Below, one piece after another: positions 32,863-43,175 of a DNA stretch of 64,000 nucleotides. This stretch comes from Paenibacillus thermotolerans (GTDB lineage: Bacteria; Bacillota; Bacilli; Paenibacillales; YIM-B00363), in NCBI RefSeq assembly GCF_028745515.1, contig NZ_JAQZSG010000021.1, positions 1 through 64,000 of the forward strand. Direction: 5' to 3'. Both the position numbers and the translations under genes were made by a program. How positions within the stretch are numbered: the first letter of the stretch is position 1; every line of letters begins with the position of its first letter. The notes beneath the pieces were generated by a model that was not told the DNA's origin, searched no databases, and saw nothing but the letters and a program-made list of their open reading frames with translations.

Positions 32863-34755
32863 TTATGACGTTGCCGCTAAGAGCATCATTTCTTCCGGAC
32901 GCATCGCTTTCAGCTGCTGCTCATACAGCTTCCGATACAGTCCGCCTTCTTGAAGCAGCTGCCTGTGGCTGCCGCTTTGCACAACCCGCCCTTCGTCAAT
33001 GACGAGAATTTGATCCGCGCGTACGACGGTAGCCAAGCGGTGGGCGATGACGAACGTCGTACGACCCTTCATCAACCGTTCGAGCGCTTCCGTGACGAGC
33101 GCCTCCGATTCGGAGTCGAGCGCGGACGTCGCCTCATCCAATATTAATATTTTCGGATCCTTCAGCAGCGCGCGGGCGATGGCCAGACGCTGCTTCTGCC
33201 CGCCGGAAAGACGCATGCCCCGCTCGCCGATGACCGTTTCATAGCCGTCTTTAAAGGTGCCGATGAAATCATGAGCATTGGCGGCTTTCGCGGCTTCGAT
33301 GATTTCGTCCATCGTCGCCTCCGGTCGGCCGTAAACTAAATTATCCTTAATGGTGCCGGAAAACAGTACGTTATCCTGCAACACGAGCGCAATATGCTTG
33401 CGCAAATCGTCGATTTTGTATTTCCTCACGTCCATCCCGTCGATATAAACCGTTCCTTCGCCCGTCGGGTCAAAAAAGCGGGGAATCAAATTGATCAGCG
33501 TCGATTTCCCGGCTCCGCTCGGCCCTACAAGAGCGATAACTTCTCCGGCCTTCGCCTCGAACGTAATGCTGCGGATTCCCGTCCGTTCCTCCAATTCGAT
33601 GTCGGGACGGTTCGGGGGAAGGTTGGTCGGAAGCCAGAAAAAGCGCTTCGGCGATTTCTCGCGCTCGATGATTTCCGGGTTTCTTTTGTGCTGGTCGTTC
33701 TTAAACACCAAATTTCTCGCTATATAAGTATAAGAAACGTTCTCAAACTTGACGTCGCCGCGGCATTCCGGCATCGGAACGGCATTCGCCGCTTCGGTAA
33801 CGTCGGGCTTCTCGTCGAACATTTCGAAGATGCGCTCAATGTTCGTAATCGAGTTCTGGATCGTTACGTTGACGTCCGCGAACCGTTGAATCGGACCGTA
33901 CAAATTTCCGAGCAGCAGCTGGAACGCGATAATTTCCCCGGGAGTCATTTTACCCGCCAGCACGAACGAACCGCCGACCAGCCAAATAATAATGACGCCG
34001 ATATGAGCCAGCGATTCGCTCATTCGTCCCAGCGCGTTCGAGAACAGGTGGGCGGATACGGTATGGCGGAAATGCTGCTTCGTCTGCCTTCGAAAACGCT
34101 CTCTTTCTTGCTTCTCTCCGTTAAAGGCCTGAACGATGCGTATGCCCCCCATCCGTTCCACAAGCGTTCCCGAAATCCGTTCCATCTGACGATGTACCGA
34201 TCTCCAGGCCAGCCGGATATGCACGTTCATGTTCGTGAAGCTAAGGTAATACAAGGGCAAGATGCACAGGGAGATGGCTGCAAGCACCGGATCCATGCGG
34301 AAAAGAAGAACCCCCGAGAACAGCACCAGGAACAAATCGAGCACCAAATTGATGATGCCGCCGCCGATCAAGTTTTGCGCGCCTCCGATATCGTGGATGA
34401 CCCTCGATGTAATGCCGCCGACTTGTCTTTGGTCGTAAAAGCTGACCGACATGTTTTGGAGGTGCACGTACAGCTGATCGCGCAAATCCATCATCATTTT
34501 GTTGCCGAGAATGGCGGAGATGTAGTTTCTTAAGAAGTTAAGCAGCACCCCCGCAGCCATAATGGCGGCCATGACGGAAATTACTTGACCGAGGCTCCAG
34601 CTTCCTTTGCCGAGCAGCGTCTCGTCGATCAAAATTCGCGTGAACATCGGTTGGCTGAGCGGAACTATGAATTGCAGCATTCCGAGGAACACGATCACGC
34701 CGATCATCAGCCAATACGGCTTTGCCCATAGTAAATACCTTTTGACTGGACTCAT
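32863..34755 (-). CDS. ABC exporter, fused permease and ATPase, with a nucleotide-binding-domain insertion
   Basis: A 630-residue half-transporter with six membrane helices (1 to about 310) and one ATPase domain. Walker A GPSGAGKST (about residue 410), signature LSGGQKQR, Walker B LILDEATSALD and VIAHRLA are all canonical, so a homodimer could be fully active. Between the first strand of the ATPase domain and Walker A there is an unusual charged insertion of about 43 residues (containing KNDQHKRN and KSPKRFFWLP, plus-strand 33593-33722) not found in typical homologues. ATG 34755 has GAGGTGA about 11 nt upstream. It is monocistronic. The substrate could be a drug, lipid or peptide. Confidence 0.87.
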   Translation of the reverse strand: MSPVKRYLLWAKPYWLMIGVIVFLGMLQFIVPLSQPMFTRILIDETLLGKGSWSLGQVISVMAAIMAAGVLLNFLRNYISAILGNKMMMDLRDQLYVHLQNMSVSFYDQRQVGGITSRVIHDIGGAQNLIGGGIINLVLDLFLVLFSGVLLFRMDPVLAAISLCILPLYYLSFTNMNVHIRLAWRSVHRQMERISGTLVERMGGIRIVQAFNGEKQERERFRRQTKQHFRHTVSAHLFSNALGRMSESLAHIGVIIIWLVGGSFVLAGKMTPGEIIAFQLLLGNLYGPIQRFADVNVTIQNSITNIERIFEMFDEKPDVTEAANAVPMPECRGDVKFENVSYTYIARNLVFKNDQHKRNPEIIEREKSPKRFFWLPTNLPPNRPDIELEERTGIRSITFEAKAGEVIALVGPSGAGKSTLINLIPRFFDPTGEGTVYIDGMDVRKYKIDDLRKHIALVLQDNVLFSGTIKDNLVYGRPEATMDEIIEAAKAANAHDFIGTFKDGYETVIGERGMRLSGGQKQRLAIARALLKDPKILILDEATSALDSESEALVTEALERLMKGRTTFVIAHRLATVVRADQILVIDEGRVVQSGSHRQLLQEGGLYRKLYEQQLKAMRPEEMMLLAATS

Positions 34756-34790
34756 TGTTTAATAATCACCTCGTTTGAAAAGTCTTGTTT

Positions 34791-34819
34791 AGCATAGTGC
34801 AGTGAACTTTTAATTACAA
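34791..34819 (-). promoter_or_regulatory. Probable sigmaA promoter of the ABC exporter gene
   Basis: On the minus strand TTGTAA (34819-34814) and TATGCT (34796-34791) are 17 nt apart, 36 nt before the ATG. Confidence 0.5.
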
Positions 34820-34971
34820 TTTTTCGGACGGGTACGATGGAGGAGGAAATAGGAGGATATTACCGAATTGATTGTCTAAGAGCGGAATATGGGAATGTTG
34901 CATTGTTTTTCCGCCAATAAGGTTAAAATTCCCCGTTTTTTCGTTTTACAAATCATCGGGAGGTCATTATT

Positions 34972-35154
34972 GTGAAAAGGTTAAAGAAATCTCCGGACCG
35001 CAAATTGGGAGGAGTGCTCGGCGGTATTGCCGAATATATGGGAGTCGACCCGACGCTCATCCGGCTTGCGTTTATTTTGCTGGCCGTCTTTACGGCGGTG
35101 TTTCCGTGCGTGCTTGCCTATATCGTCGCGGCGATCGTGATGCCGGAGAGATAA
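34972..35154 (+). CDS. PspC domain-containing protein
   Basis: A 60-residue protein consisting almost wholly of a PspC domain: a basic N-terminus LKKSPDRKLGGVLGGIAEYMGVDPTL then one membrane helix (about 33-55). PspC proteins sense or respond to membrane stress, or regulate LiaI/LiaF-type systems in Firmicutes. GTG 34972 has GGGAGGT about 7 nt upstream. It is 33 nt ahead of the SDR gene, so possibly co-transcribed, though no functional link is evident. Confidence 0.85.
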   Translation: MKRLKKSPDRKLGGVLGGIAEYMGVDPTLIRLAFILLAVFTAVFPCVLAYIVAAIVMPER

Positions 35155-35187
35155 CAGGATCATTTCAATTGAAAGGGGTTACAACAG

Positions 35188-35949
35188 ATGAAGCTTGATT
35201 TATCCGGAAAGACGGCGCTCGTGACGGGAGGAGCCGGCCAGCTCGGCCGGACGATGGTCCGAACGTTATCGGAATGCGGAGCGGACGTCATCATCCATTA
35301 TCGCAGCAGCTCCGTCAAAGCGGAGGAGTTGGTGCGGGAAATCCATGCGGAGGGCCGCAAGGCGACAGCCGTTCAAGCAGACATTACGAAGCTGGATTCG
35401 ATTGCGGACATGAAGGAGCAAATCGCGAAGAGCTTCGCTCTGCCGGATATAATCGTAGCCAACGCGGTCATTCAATACGAGTGGAAAAGCGTCCTCGAGC
35501 AATCCCCGGAAGACTATGTCAGCCAGTTCGAATCGTGCGTACTGCAGAGCGTTTATTTGGCCAAAACGTTCGTTCCTCATTTGATAGAGCAAAAATACGG
35601 ACGCATGATCGGCATTAACACGGAATGCTCCATGCAAAACTTCCCGGGGCAGTCCGCTTATGTCGCGGGCAAACGGGGAATGGACGGCGTATACCGCATT
35701 CTTGCCAAAGAGGTCGGAGAGCACAATATAACGGTAAATCAAGTGGCGCCCGGATGGACGATCAGCGACAGGGACCGAGAGAACGGCACCGAGCGCAGCG
35801 AAGGGTACGAACGCAATGTGCCGTTAAGAAGGCGCGGCACGGATCAGGAAATTGCGAATGCGGTCGCCTTCCTTGCCTCGGATCTATCAAGCTACATTAC
35901 AGGCGCCTATATTCCGGTGTGCGGCGGAAACGTCATGCCGTCGATATAA
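35188..35949 (+). CDS. SDR family oxidoreductase
   Basis: A 253-residue classical short-chain dehydrogenase. The cofactor motif TGGAGQLGR lies at residues 13-21. The active site has Tyr and Lys in SAYVAGK (YxxxK), with a preceding Ser in NTECSMQ; the usual NNAG motif reads VANAV. The C-terminal VAPGWT segment is typical. It would reduce a ketone or oxidise an alcohol with NAD(P). AAAGGGG lies about 11 nt before ATG 35188. It precedes the beta-mannosidase gene by 30 nt, suggesting action on a mannose-derived sugar; this is inference. Confidence 0.85.
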   Translation: MKLDLSGKTALVTGGAGQLGRTMVRTLSECGADVIIHYRSSSVKAEELVREIHAEGRKATAVQADITKLDSIADMKEQIAKSFALPDIIVANAVIQYEWKSVLEQSPEDYVSQFESCVLQSVYLAKTFVPHLIEQKYGRMIGINTECSMQNFPGQSAYVAGKRGMDGVYRILAKEVGEHNITVNQVAPGWTISDRDRENGTERSEGYERNVPLRRRGTDQEIANAVAFLASDLSSYITGAYIPVCGGNVMPSI

Positions 35950-35979
35950 CCCGGCGCTCTACTAGTTTAGGAGGATATC

Positions 35980-38520
35980 ATGACTGAGACGAGAAGCGGC
36001 TTCCCGCAATGGAGATTTAGAGCGTGCGGCGAGCAAGAATGGCTGCCTGCGCAAGTGCCGGGCTGCGTGCACATGGATTTGCTGCGCAATAAGAAGATAC
36101 AGGATCCTTTTTATGGCGTAAACGAGAGAGGGCTTCAATGGATCGACAAAAAGGACTGGGAATACGAGACCGTATTCGATGTGCCGGAGACGTTGTTTGC
36201 GGGTTCGAATATCCATATCGTGTTTACGGGATTGGACACTTATGCCGACGTGGAGCTGAACGGGGAGCGTATTCTTTCCGCCGATAACATGTTTCGCACG
36301 TGGACGGTCGACGTTAAGAAGCGGCTGAAGCGGGAAAGCAATACGCTGACAGTCCGGTTTCGTTCGCCGATTTTGGAGGATTTGCCCAAGCTTGAGAAAC
36401 AAGGCTATGCGCTGCCGGCTTCCAACGACCAATCGGAGACCGGGGGGCTAGGCGATAAGAAAGTAAGCGTCTTCGCCAGAAAAGCGCCGTATCATTACGG
36501 GTGGGATTGGGGTCCGCGGTTCGTGACGAGCGGGATCTGGAGGCATGCGTTTCTCGAGAGCTGGTCGGGCGTGCGGCTGACCGATGTGCATATCCGGCAA
36601 GACAGCGTTACCGCCGAGCGGGCTCAAATCACCGCAGTAATCGAGGCGGAGGCGGATGCGGATTGGGAGGGCACGCTTGCATTGTCCGCCGGCGGCATGC
36701 GATGGACAAAGCAGGTGAAGCTGAACCGAGGATTGAACGAGCTTGAGCTTGCCGCGGAGCTGGAGCAACCGAAGCTTTGGTGGACCAGAGGCCTCGGCGA
36801 ACAGCATCTCTATGAATTTAAGGCTTCGCTAGAAAGCGGTACCGGCGAAGCAGCCGCGAGCAAAACGGTAAAGACGGGCTTGCGTTCGATCAAGCTTGTG
36901 CGGAAGCCGGACGAGCACGGCACATCGTTCTATTTCGAATTGAACGGGGTACCGGTATTCGCCAAAGGAGCGAACCATATCCCGAACGACAGCTTCGTCA
37001 CCGAAGTTACCCGGGAACGGTACGAGCACGAAGTCGCGAGCGCGGCCGAGTCCAACATGAACATGCTGCGCGTATGGGGCGGCGGCGTATATGAAGACGA
37101 TGCGTTCTATGAGCTTTGCGATCGGTACGGCTTGCTAGTGTGGCAGGATTTCATGTTTGCTTGCAGCATGTATCCGGGCGATGAAGCGTTTCTGAATAAC
37201 GTTCGGGCCGAAGCCGCAGACAATGTAAGGCGGCTGAGAAATCATCCTTGTATCGCTCTTTGGTGCGGCAACAACGAAATCGATGCGGCTTGGCAGCATT
37301 ACAACGAAAAAGGCGGCTGGGGCTGGAAGCAGCAGTACGCGCCGGAGCTTCGGGAGAAGCTATGGCACGATTACGAGCAAATTTTCCACCGTGTTTTGCC
37401 CGAAGTTGTGGCAAAACACGATCCGACGGCGGATTATTGGCCTTCGTCTCCGATGCAAGCGCTCACCGGCGATATCGATCAGCATGCCGGAAACCGGACG
37501 ACTTCGGGCGATATCCACTATTGGGGAGTGTGGCACGCCGTCGAGCCGTTCGAAAATTACAACGTCAATCTCGGACGGTTCATGAGCGAATACGGCTTCC
37601 AATCGTTCCCGGAGGAAAAGACCGTCCGTTCCTATGCGGAACCATCCGAGATGGAGCTGCTGTCGGAGGTCATGCTTTGCCATCAGCGCCACCCTTCCGG
37701 CAACCGGCTGATCAAGCAGTACATGGATATGTACATGAAGCAGCCCAAGGATTTCCCGTCCTTCTTATATATGAGCCAAGTGCTGCAAGGCGAGGCGATG
37801 AAGACCGCAATCGAAGCTCACCGCCGCAACATGCCGTTCTGCATGGGAACGCTGTACTGGCAAATGAACGACTGCTGGCCGGTAGCCTCTTGGGCGAGCA
37901 TGGATTTTTACGGCCGATGGAAAGCGGTTCAGTATTACGCCAAGAACAGTTATAAGGACGTGATGATTTCCTTCGAGGCGCCTCAAGAAGGCCCGTTGTC
38001 CGTATATGTCGTTAACGACGGATGGAAGCCGATTTACGGGACGCTGAATCTGGAGCTGTATGATTTTCAAGGGGCGCTCTTGAAGCGGGAATGCCGTCCT
38101 GTCGCCGTCACGGCGAATGCTTCGGAGAAGCTTGCGTCGCTGCAAGCCGATGCCTGGCTTGACGGGAAAGACGCCCGTTCGGCCGTACTGCTCGCTTCTT
38201 TGGTACGGGACGGGGATATTTTGGAATGTAAGGAGCATTACTTTGTTCCGACGAAGGATTTGGCGCTCGGTCAAGCCGAGATTACGGTCCGGGAAGCGGA
38301 GGGGAGCGGCGGTACAAGCTTTATTCTTGAATCGAACACGCTCGCGAAGCAGGTCTGGATTTCATCCGAGGCCGAAGGCGTCTTTACGGATAATTTCTTC
38401 GACTTAATTCCGGGCATTGCCAAGCGAGTCGAATTTCTCGGTCGCGGCGCGGGAGGCAAAGCATTCGCGCCTGCTTCGCCGGGCAAGCTGACGGTTCGTT
38501 CGATGGCGGACTTCGTATAG
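35980..38520 (+). CDS. Beta-mannosidase, glycoside hydrolase family 2
   Basis: An 846-residue GH2 enzyme with no signal peptide. An N-terminal jelly-roll domain (VPGCVHMDLL, GLDTYADVELNG) and an Ig-like domain precede a TIM barrel. The acid/base Glu433 lies in WCGNNEID and the nucleophile Glu537 in FMSEYGFQSFP. GWDWGPRFVTSGIW (about 170-185) and YWQMNDCWPVASW are diagnostic for beta-mannosidases. It would release mannose from imported beta-mannosides in the cytoplasm. ATG 35980 has AGGAGG about 6 nt upstream. The stop codon falls inside a GTATAG hexamer repeat. It probably forms an operon with the SDR gene. Confidence 0.9.
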   Translation: MTETRSGFPQWRFRACGEQEWLPAQVPGCVHMDLLRNKKIQDPFYGVNERGLQWIDKKDWEYETVFDVPETLFAGSNIHIVFTGLDTYADVELNGERILSADNMFRTWTVDVKKRLKRESNTLTVRFRSPILEDLPKLEKQGYALPASNDQSETGGLGDKKVSVFARKAPYHYGWDWGPRFVTSGIWRHAFLESWSGVRLTDVHIRQDSVTAERAQITAVIEAEADADWEGTLALSAGGMRWTKQVKLNRGLNELELAAELEQPKLWWTRGLGEQHLYEFKASLESGTGEAAASKTVKTGLRSIKLVRKPDEHGTSFYFELNGVPVFAKGANHIPNDSFVTEVTRERYEHEVASAAESNMNMLRVWGGGVYEDDAFYELCDRYGLLVWQDFMFACSMYPGDEAFLNNVRAEAADNVRRLRNHPCIALWCGNNEIDAAWQHYNEKGGWGWKQQYAPELREKLWHDYEQIFHRVLPEVVAKHDPTADYWPSSPMQALTGDIDQHAGNRTTSGDIHYWGVWHAVEPFENYNVNLGRFMSEYGFQSFPEEKTVRSYAEPSEMELLSEVMLCHQRHPSGNRLIKQYMDMYMKQPKDFPSFLYMSQVLQGEAMKTAIEAHRRNMPFCMGTLYWQMNDCWPVASWASMDFYGRWKAVQYYAKNSYKDVMISFEAPQEGPLSVYVVNDGWKPIYGTLNLELYDFQGALLKRECRPVAVTANASEKLASLQADAWLDGKDARSAVLLASLVRDGDILECKEHYFVPTKDLALGQAEITVREAEGSGGTSFILESNTLAKQVWISSEAEGVFTDNFFDLIPGIAKRVEFLGRGAGGKAFAPASPGKLTVRSMADFV

Positions 38521-38542
38521 GTATAGGTATAGGTATAGGTAT
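38515..38542. repeat. GTATAG hexamer repeat across the beta-mannosidase stop codon
   Basis: About four and a half tandem copies of GTATAG begin at the last codon of the beta-mannosidase gene; the first copy supplies the TAG stop. Confidence 0.75.
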
Positions 38543-38561
38543 TGAGCAAAAAATTATCATA

Positions 38562-38610
38562 TAATAACGGCGTGCAAATGGGAGTTTCCATTTGGCACGC
38601 CGTTATTGTT
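38562..38610. terminator. Terminator between convergent genes
   Basis: AATAACGGCGTGC-AAATGG pairs with CCATTT-GGCACGCCGTTATT, followed by a T-rich stretch. It serves the beta-mannosidase gene and perhaps the minus-strand gene. Confidence 0.8.
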
Positions 38611-38628
38611 TCGCCAGCCGGACATTCG

Positions 38629-38922
38629 CTAAATCAGCTTCACAATGTGCACGATATTGTTTCCCGAGTTGATCTTGATGACATGATTTTCAGCGTCGTA
38701 ATCCACCTTCCCCGAGCCGATCGAAAGCTTAGGGGTGCTGCCTAATGCGTAAAACACATCATCGGCCATCGTTTGAACGCATTGCTCGCGTTCCTTCTCG
38801 TCCAATTCCGACCAATCCGCCGCATCCATCTCGAAGAAGTCGTGGCAGTCCGGGATCGTTCCGATGGCTTTGGTCATATCATGGACGATATCTTTATATT
38901 CCCGATTAAATTTAACGCCCAA
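38629..38922 (-). CDS. Conserved hypothetical 97-residue protein
   Basis: A 97-residue acidic, soluble protein without signal or membrane segments. The N-terminal half is helical and rich in Asp/Glu (DMTKAIGTIPDCHDFFEM), the C-terminal half looks like paired beta strands (KLSIGSGKVDYDAENHVIKI). The start appears to be TTG 38922, with only a weak ribosome binding site. No family was recognised. Confidence 0.6.
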   Translation of the reverse strand: MGVKFNREYKDIVHDMTKAIGTIPDCHDFFEMDAADWSELDEKEREQCVQTMADDVFYALGSTPKLSIGSGKVDYDAENHVIKINSGNNIVHIVKLI

Positions 38923-39003
38923 AGCGGCTCACATCCGTTCCTATGAACTTCAATTTTTACCATGATACCAATATGTCAGACTAAGACGCAAATCAATCCA
39001 TCA

Positions 39004-39020
39004 TGTCATATTTTCTGACA
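39004..39020. promoter_or_regulatory. GlnR/TnrA-type box 1 upstream of gdhA
   Basis: TGTCA-TATTTTC-TGACA fits the GlnR/TnrA consensus TGTNA-N7-TNACA exactly. It lies about 250 nt upstream of the glutamate dehydrogenase start. Confidence 0.65.
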
Positions 39021-39079
39021 AACAATTACTCCAATTTTAACAATATTTCCTAAGAGTAAGAGATGTAAGTTATCGATCC

Positions 39080-39096
39080 TGTTATGTTAGATTACA
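39080..39096. promoter_or_regulatory. GlnR/TnrA-type box 2 upstream of gdhA
   Basis: TGTTA-TGTTAGA-TTACA fits TGTNA-N7-TNACA exactly. It starts 76 bp after box 1. Two sites in one promoter region are typical of cooperative GlnR binding. Confidence 0.65.
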
Positions 39097-39176
39097 TACC
39101 ATGTACTTATAAAAATTCCCTTTATGCACGTTAGGTTTTTTCGATTAAAATCGCTGTTTTTTTTGGTGAAAATCTA

Positions 39177-39204
39177 TTGTTCGATCATTTCAAACGTTTA
39201 TAAT
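39177..39204 (+). promoter_or_regulatory. Probable promoter of gdhA
   Basis: TATAAT at 39199-39204 is preceded by a weak -35 TTGTTC at 39177-39182 with 16-nt spacing. The weak -35 would fit an activated promoter. The rest of the 335-nt gap (38923-39257) is AT-rich and holds the two GlnR/TnrA boxes. Confidence 0.5.
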
Positions 39205-39245
39205 ACACTTTAACGGTTCAATACGTTGAAGCGAATTAAGTGTGA

Positions 39246-40649
<1,404 letters not shown>

Positions 40650-40666
40650 TCGATAAGACTTTCATC

Positions 40667-40694
40667 AAGCCGTCCTTTCGAGGACGGCTTTATT
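40667..40694 (+). terminator. Rho-independent terminator of gdhA
   Basis: AAGCCGTCC pairs with GGACGGCTT over a 6-nt loop, followed by TTTATT. Confidence 0.8.
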
Positions 40695-40784
40695 CGTAGC
40701 ATTGGCGTCGTTATTATTCCCGCCCGGTCTTTGCCGGCGAAATTGCGGAACGGCTTCGTCCTCAACGTGAACAAGGTATAGGGT

Positions 40785-40815
40785 AAAAAAGAGCCGGAGC
40801 TATCGCTCCAGCTCT
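40785..40815 (-). terminator. Terminator overlapping the stop codon of topB
   Basis: On the minus strand GAGCTGGAGC pairs with GCTCCGGCTC over a GATA loop and is followed by six T. The TAG stop of the topoisomerase gene lies in the loop. Confidence 0.8.
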
Positions 40816-43010
40816 ATTTTTCCTGTGTTCCGGTCCGTTAACGCAATTTTTGCCTCGAAAGAAGACCCGTCTTTGGCTTTAAATTTCAGCTTGCCCGTTT
40901 TTCCTTTCTCAATCAGCGATTTGATCATCGTATCGGTCAGCGATTTGCCGAAGCTTTCTTTCCAGATTACGAATCCGCATCCGTTCTTATAGTGGCTGCA
41001 TCCGTAACCTTTGCGGCCCATAAAAATTTGGCCGCCGCAGCCTTCTCTCGGGCAAGGCGCAATCGTCCCTCCCGCGGCGGGCGGCGCCGATTTCGTTCGT
41101 AAGGCCGCTCCGCTGCGGGGCTTCCTAGCGCCTTTCTTCGGCGAGGAATCGCCGTCATTGCCGAAGGCGGACCGGTCCGCCCGCTGCTGGCTGCGCACCT
41201 TGTCGACGATGGAGGCGGCGAACTGCTTCACCTTCGCCATGAACGCGTCATCCTCGGCTGCACCCTTGGAAATTTCGTTCAATCTGCGCTCCCAGTGGCC
41301 GGTCATTTCCGGAGACGTAAGCAGCTCTACTCCGGCGGCCCGGATCAGCTCGACCGCCATGCGCCCCTTCTGGGTAATCGTAATCTTTTTGCCCTGCATC
41401 TCAATGTAATCGACCTGCTTCAACCGCTCGATGGTCGCTGCGCGGGTGGCAGGGGTGCCAAGCCCCGAATCCTTCATGGCGTCGCGGAGCTCTTCGTCCT
41501 CCACGGCTTTGCCGGCGCTCTCCATCGCTTTCAGCAGCGTTCCCTCGGTGTAGGCCTTCGGCGGCTGCGTCTCCTTCTCGTTCACCTCCGCCTTGTCGCA
41601 GACGACGCTTTGCTGCGGGTCAAGCTCGAACGGCGTATCGGTTTCGTCCTCTTCTTCCTGCTCTTCGTTCTGTTTGTCTTTGGACCTCGACTTCGGCTTT
41701 TCCTTCGCTTGGTCGGCGTACACCGTTTTCCACCCGAGCCGGAGCAGCTCCTTCACCGTCGTTTTGAACGTTTCCTCTGCAACCTCGGTGAGGACGGTGT
41801 GCATTTTATACTCCGCAGGCGGGTAAAAATGAGAAAGGAACCGCCGTATAATCAAATCGTATATTTTCGCTTCGTCGGGAGTGAGGCTTCCCGGTTTTTT
41901 CGCGGTCGGAAGAATCGCGTGGTGATCCTCGACCTTGCTCGGATTGCAGACGTTGAAATTTTTCGTATGGACGAGCTGCTTGGAGGCGCCTTTCACCAAT
42001 TCATCGTACGCGCTGCCTCTCAAGGCGTCCAACGCCCGGTGCATCTCGGGGATGTTTTGCTCCGTCACATAGTTTGAGTTCGTCCGCGGATACGAGATCG
42101 CTTTATGCTTTTCATACAGCGATTGCGCGACATCCAACGTTTTTTTGGCGGAGAAGCCGCACTTGGCGTTCGCTTCGCGCTGCAGCAGCGTAAGATCGAA
42201 CAGCTTGTACGGGTACTCCTTCGTTTCCTTGACCTCGTAGGAAGCGACTCGGCCTTTTTGACCGGATGTTTTGGCTGCAATCGTCTCCGCCTTCGTTTTA
42301 TCGTGAATGCGTTCCCCTTGCCAAAGTCCCTTATACAAGACGCCGTCTTGGGAAAAATGGCCGACGACCTCGTAATAGATGAGGGAGGAGAACGATTCGA
42401 TCTGCTTTTGACGGTCATAAATGAGCGCCAGCACCGGGGTTTGAACCCGGCCGACCGACAGCAGCACATTATGCTTGACCGTAAACGCGCGGGAGCCGTT
42501 CATGCCGACCAGCCAATCGGCTTCGCTGCGGGCTCTCGCCGCTTTCGTCAGGTTGTCGTAATCCGCGCCGTCCTTCAAATTGGCGAAGCCCGCACGGATC
42601 GTCTCCGGCGTCAGGTCCGAAATCCATAGCCGCTTTACCGGGTGCCTGAGCTTAAGATAGCGCTGGATCAAATAAAAAATATATTGCCCCTCGCGCCCGG
42701 CGTCGCATGCGTTCACCAGCGCGTCGCATTGCTTCGCAAGCTCGGAGATCGTTTTCAACTGATCCTTCGTCTTATAGTTCGGGATGAGCTTGAATTGCTC
42801 CGGAATGATCGGCAGATCGTTCATGTTCCACTTCTTGTACTTCTCGTCGTATTTGTCCGGCTCCGCAAGCGTCACCAGATGGCCGATCGCCCAAGTAATA
42901 ATATATCGCTCACCTTCGATATGCGTTCGTTTGTTGACGGCTCTAGGTTCGATGGCGGCGGCTATATTTCTGCCCATGTCCGGTTTTTCTGCGATGACTA
43001 ATGTCTTCAT
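40800..43010 (-). CDS. topB: DNA topoisomerase III
   Basis: A 736-residue type IA topoisomerase. A TOPRIM domain at the N-terminus (LVIAEKPDMGRNIAAAI and NACDAGREGQ) is followed by the catalytic domain, with active-site Tyr307 in ISYPRTNSNY. A lysine/glutamate-rich linker lies near residues 440-475, and the C-terminus carries a four-cysteine zinc finger (CPREGCGG ... CSHYKNGCG). It relaxes negative supercoils and decatenates DNA in the cytoplasm. Length and domain order match Bacillus TopB. ATG 43010 has AGAGGT about 13 nt upstream. It is transcribed alone. Confidence 0.93.
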   Translation of the reverse strand: MKTLVIAEKPDMGRNIAAAIEPRAVNKRTHIEGERYIITWAIGHLVTLAEPDKYDEKYKKWNMNDLPIIPEQFKLIPNYKTKDQLKTISELAKQCDALVNACDAGREGQYIFYLIQRYLKLRHPVKRLWISDLTPETIRAGFANLKDGADYDNLTKAARARSEADWLVGMNGSRAFTVKHNVLLSVGRVQTPVLALIYDRQKQIESFSSLIYYEVVGHFSQDGVLYKGLWQGERIHDKTKAETIAAKTSGQKGRVASYEVKETKEYPYKLFDLTLLQREANAKCGFSAKKTLDVAQSLYEKHKAISYPRTNSNYVTEQNIPEMHRALDALRGSAYDELVKGASKQLVHTKNFNVCNPSKVEDHHAILPTAKKPGSLTPDEAKIYDLIIRRFLSHFYPPAEYKMHTVLTEVAEETFKTTVKELLRLGWKTVYADQAKEKPKSRSKDKQNEEQEEEDETDTPFELDPQQSVVCDKAEVNEKETQPPKAYTEGTLLKAMESAGKAVEDEELRDAMKDSGLGTPATRAATIERLKQVDYIEMQGKKITITQKGRMAVELIRAAGVELLTSPEMTGHWERRLNEISKGAAEDDAFMAKVKQFAASIVDKVRSQQRADRSAFGNDGDSSPKKGARKPRSGAALRTKSAPPAAGGTIAPCPREGCGGQIFMGRKGYGCSHYKNGCGFVIWKESFGKSLTDTMIKSLIEKGKTGKLKFKAKDGSSFEAKIALTDRNTGKIELER

Positions 43011-43175
43011 TGCTGCTTCGGTACCTCTCGTTCCTGCGATTTCACTATTATTTAATTAGATGGCGAGCGCCGAAAAACCTGCTATGACGGGTAACTTTTT
43101 TCCTATGGTCCCGAAACCGATATATACTAAAGCTATTGAGCAGCATAAGGATGGTCCCGGCAAACAGCTTGATCA

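Noticed and set aside
34872-35198. 108-codon frame covering the PspC gene
   Set aside because: It is an out-of-frame overlap of the PspC coding sequence, which has a clear domain and its own ribosome binding site.
42440-42470. GGGTTTGAACCCGG segment resembling a tRNA T-arm
   Set aside because: It lies inside topoisomerase III coding sequence and no acceptor stem or other arms can be formed around it.
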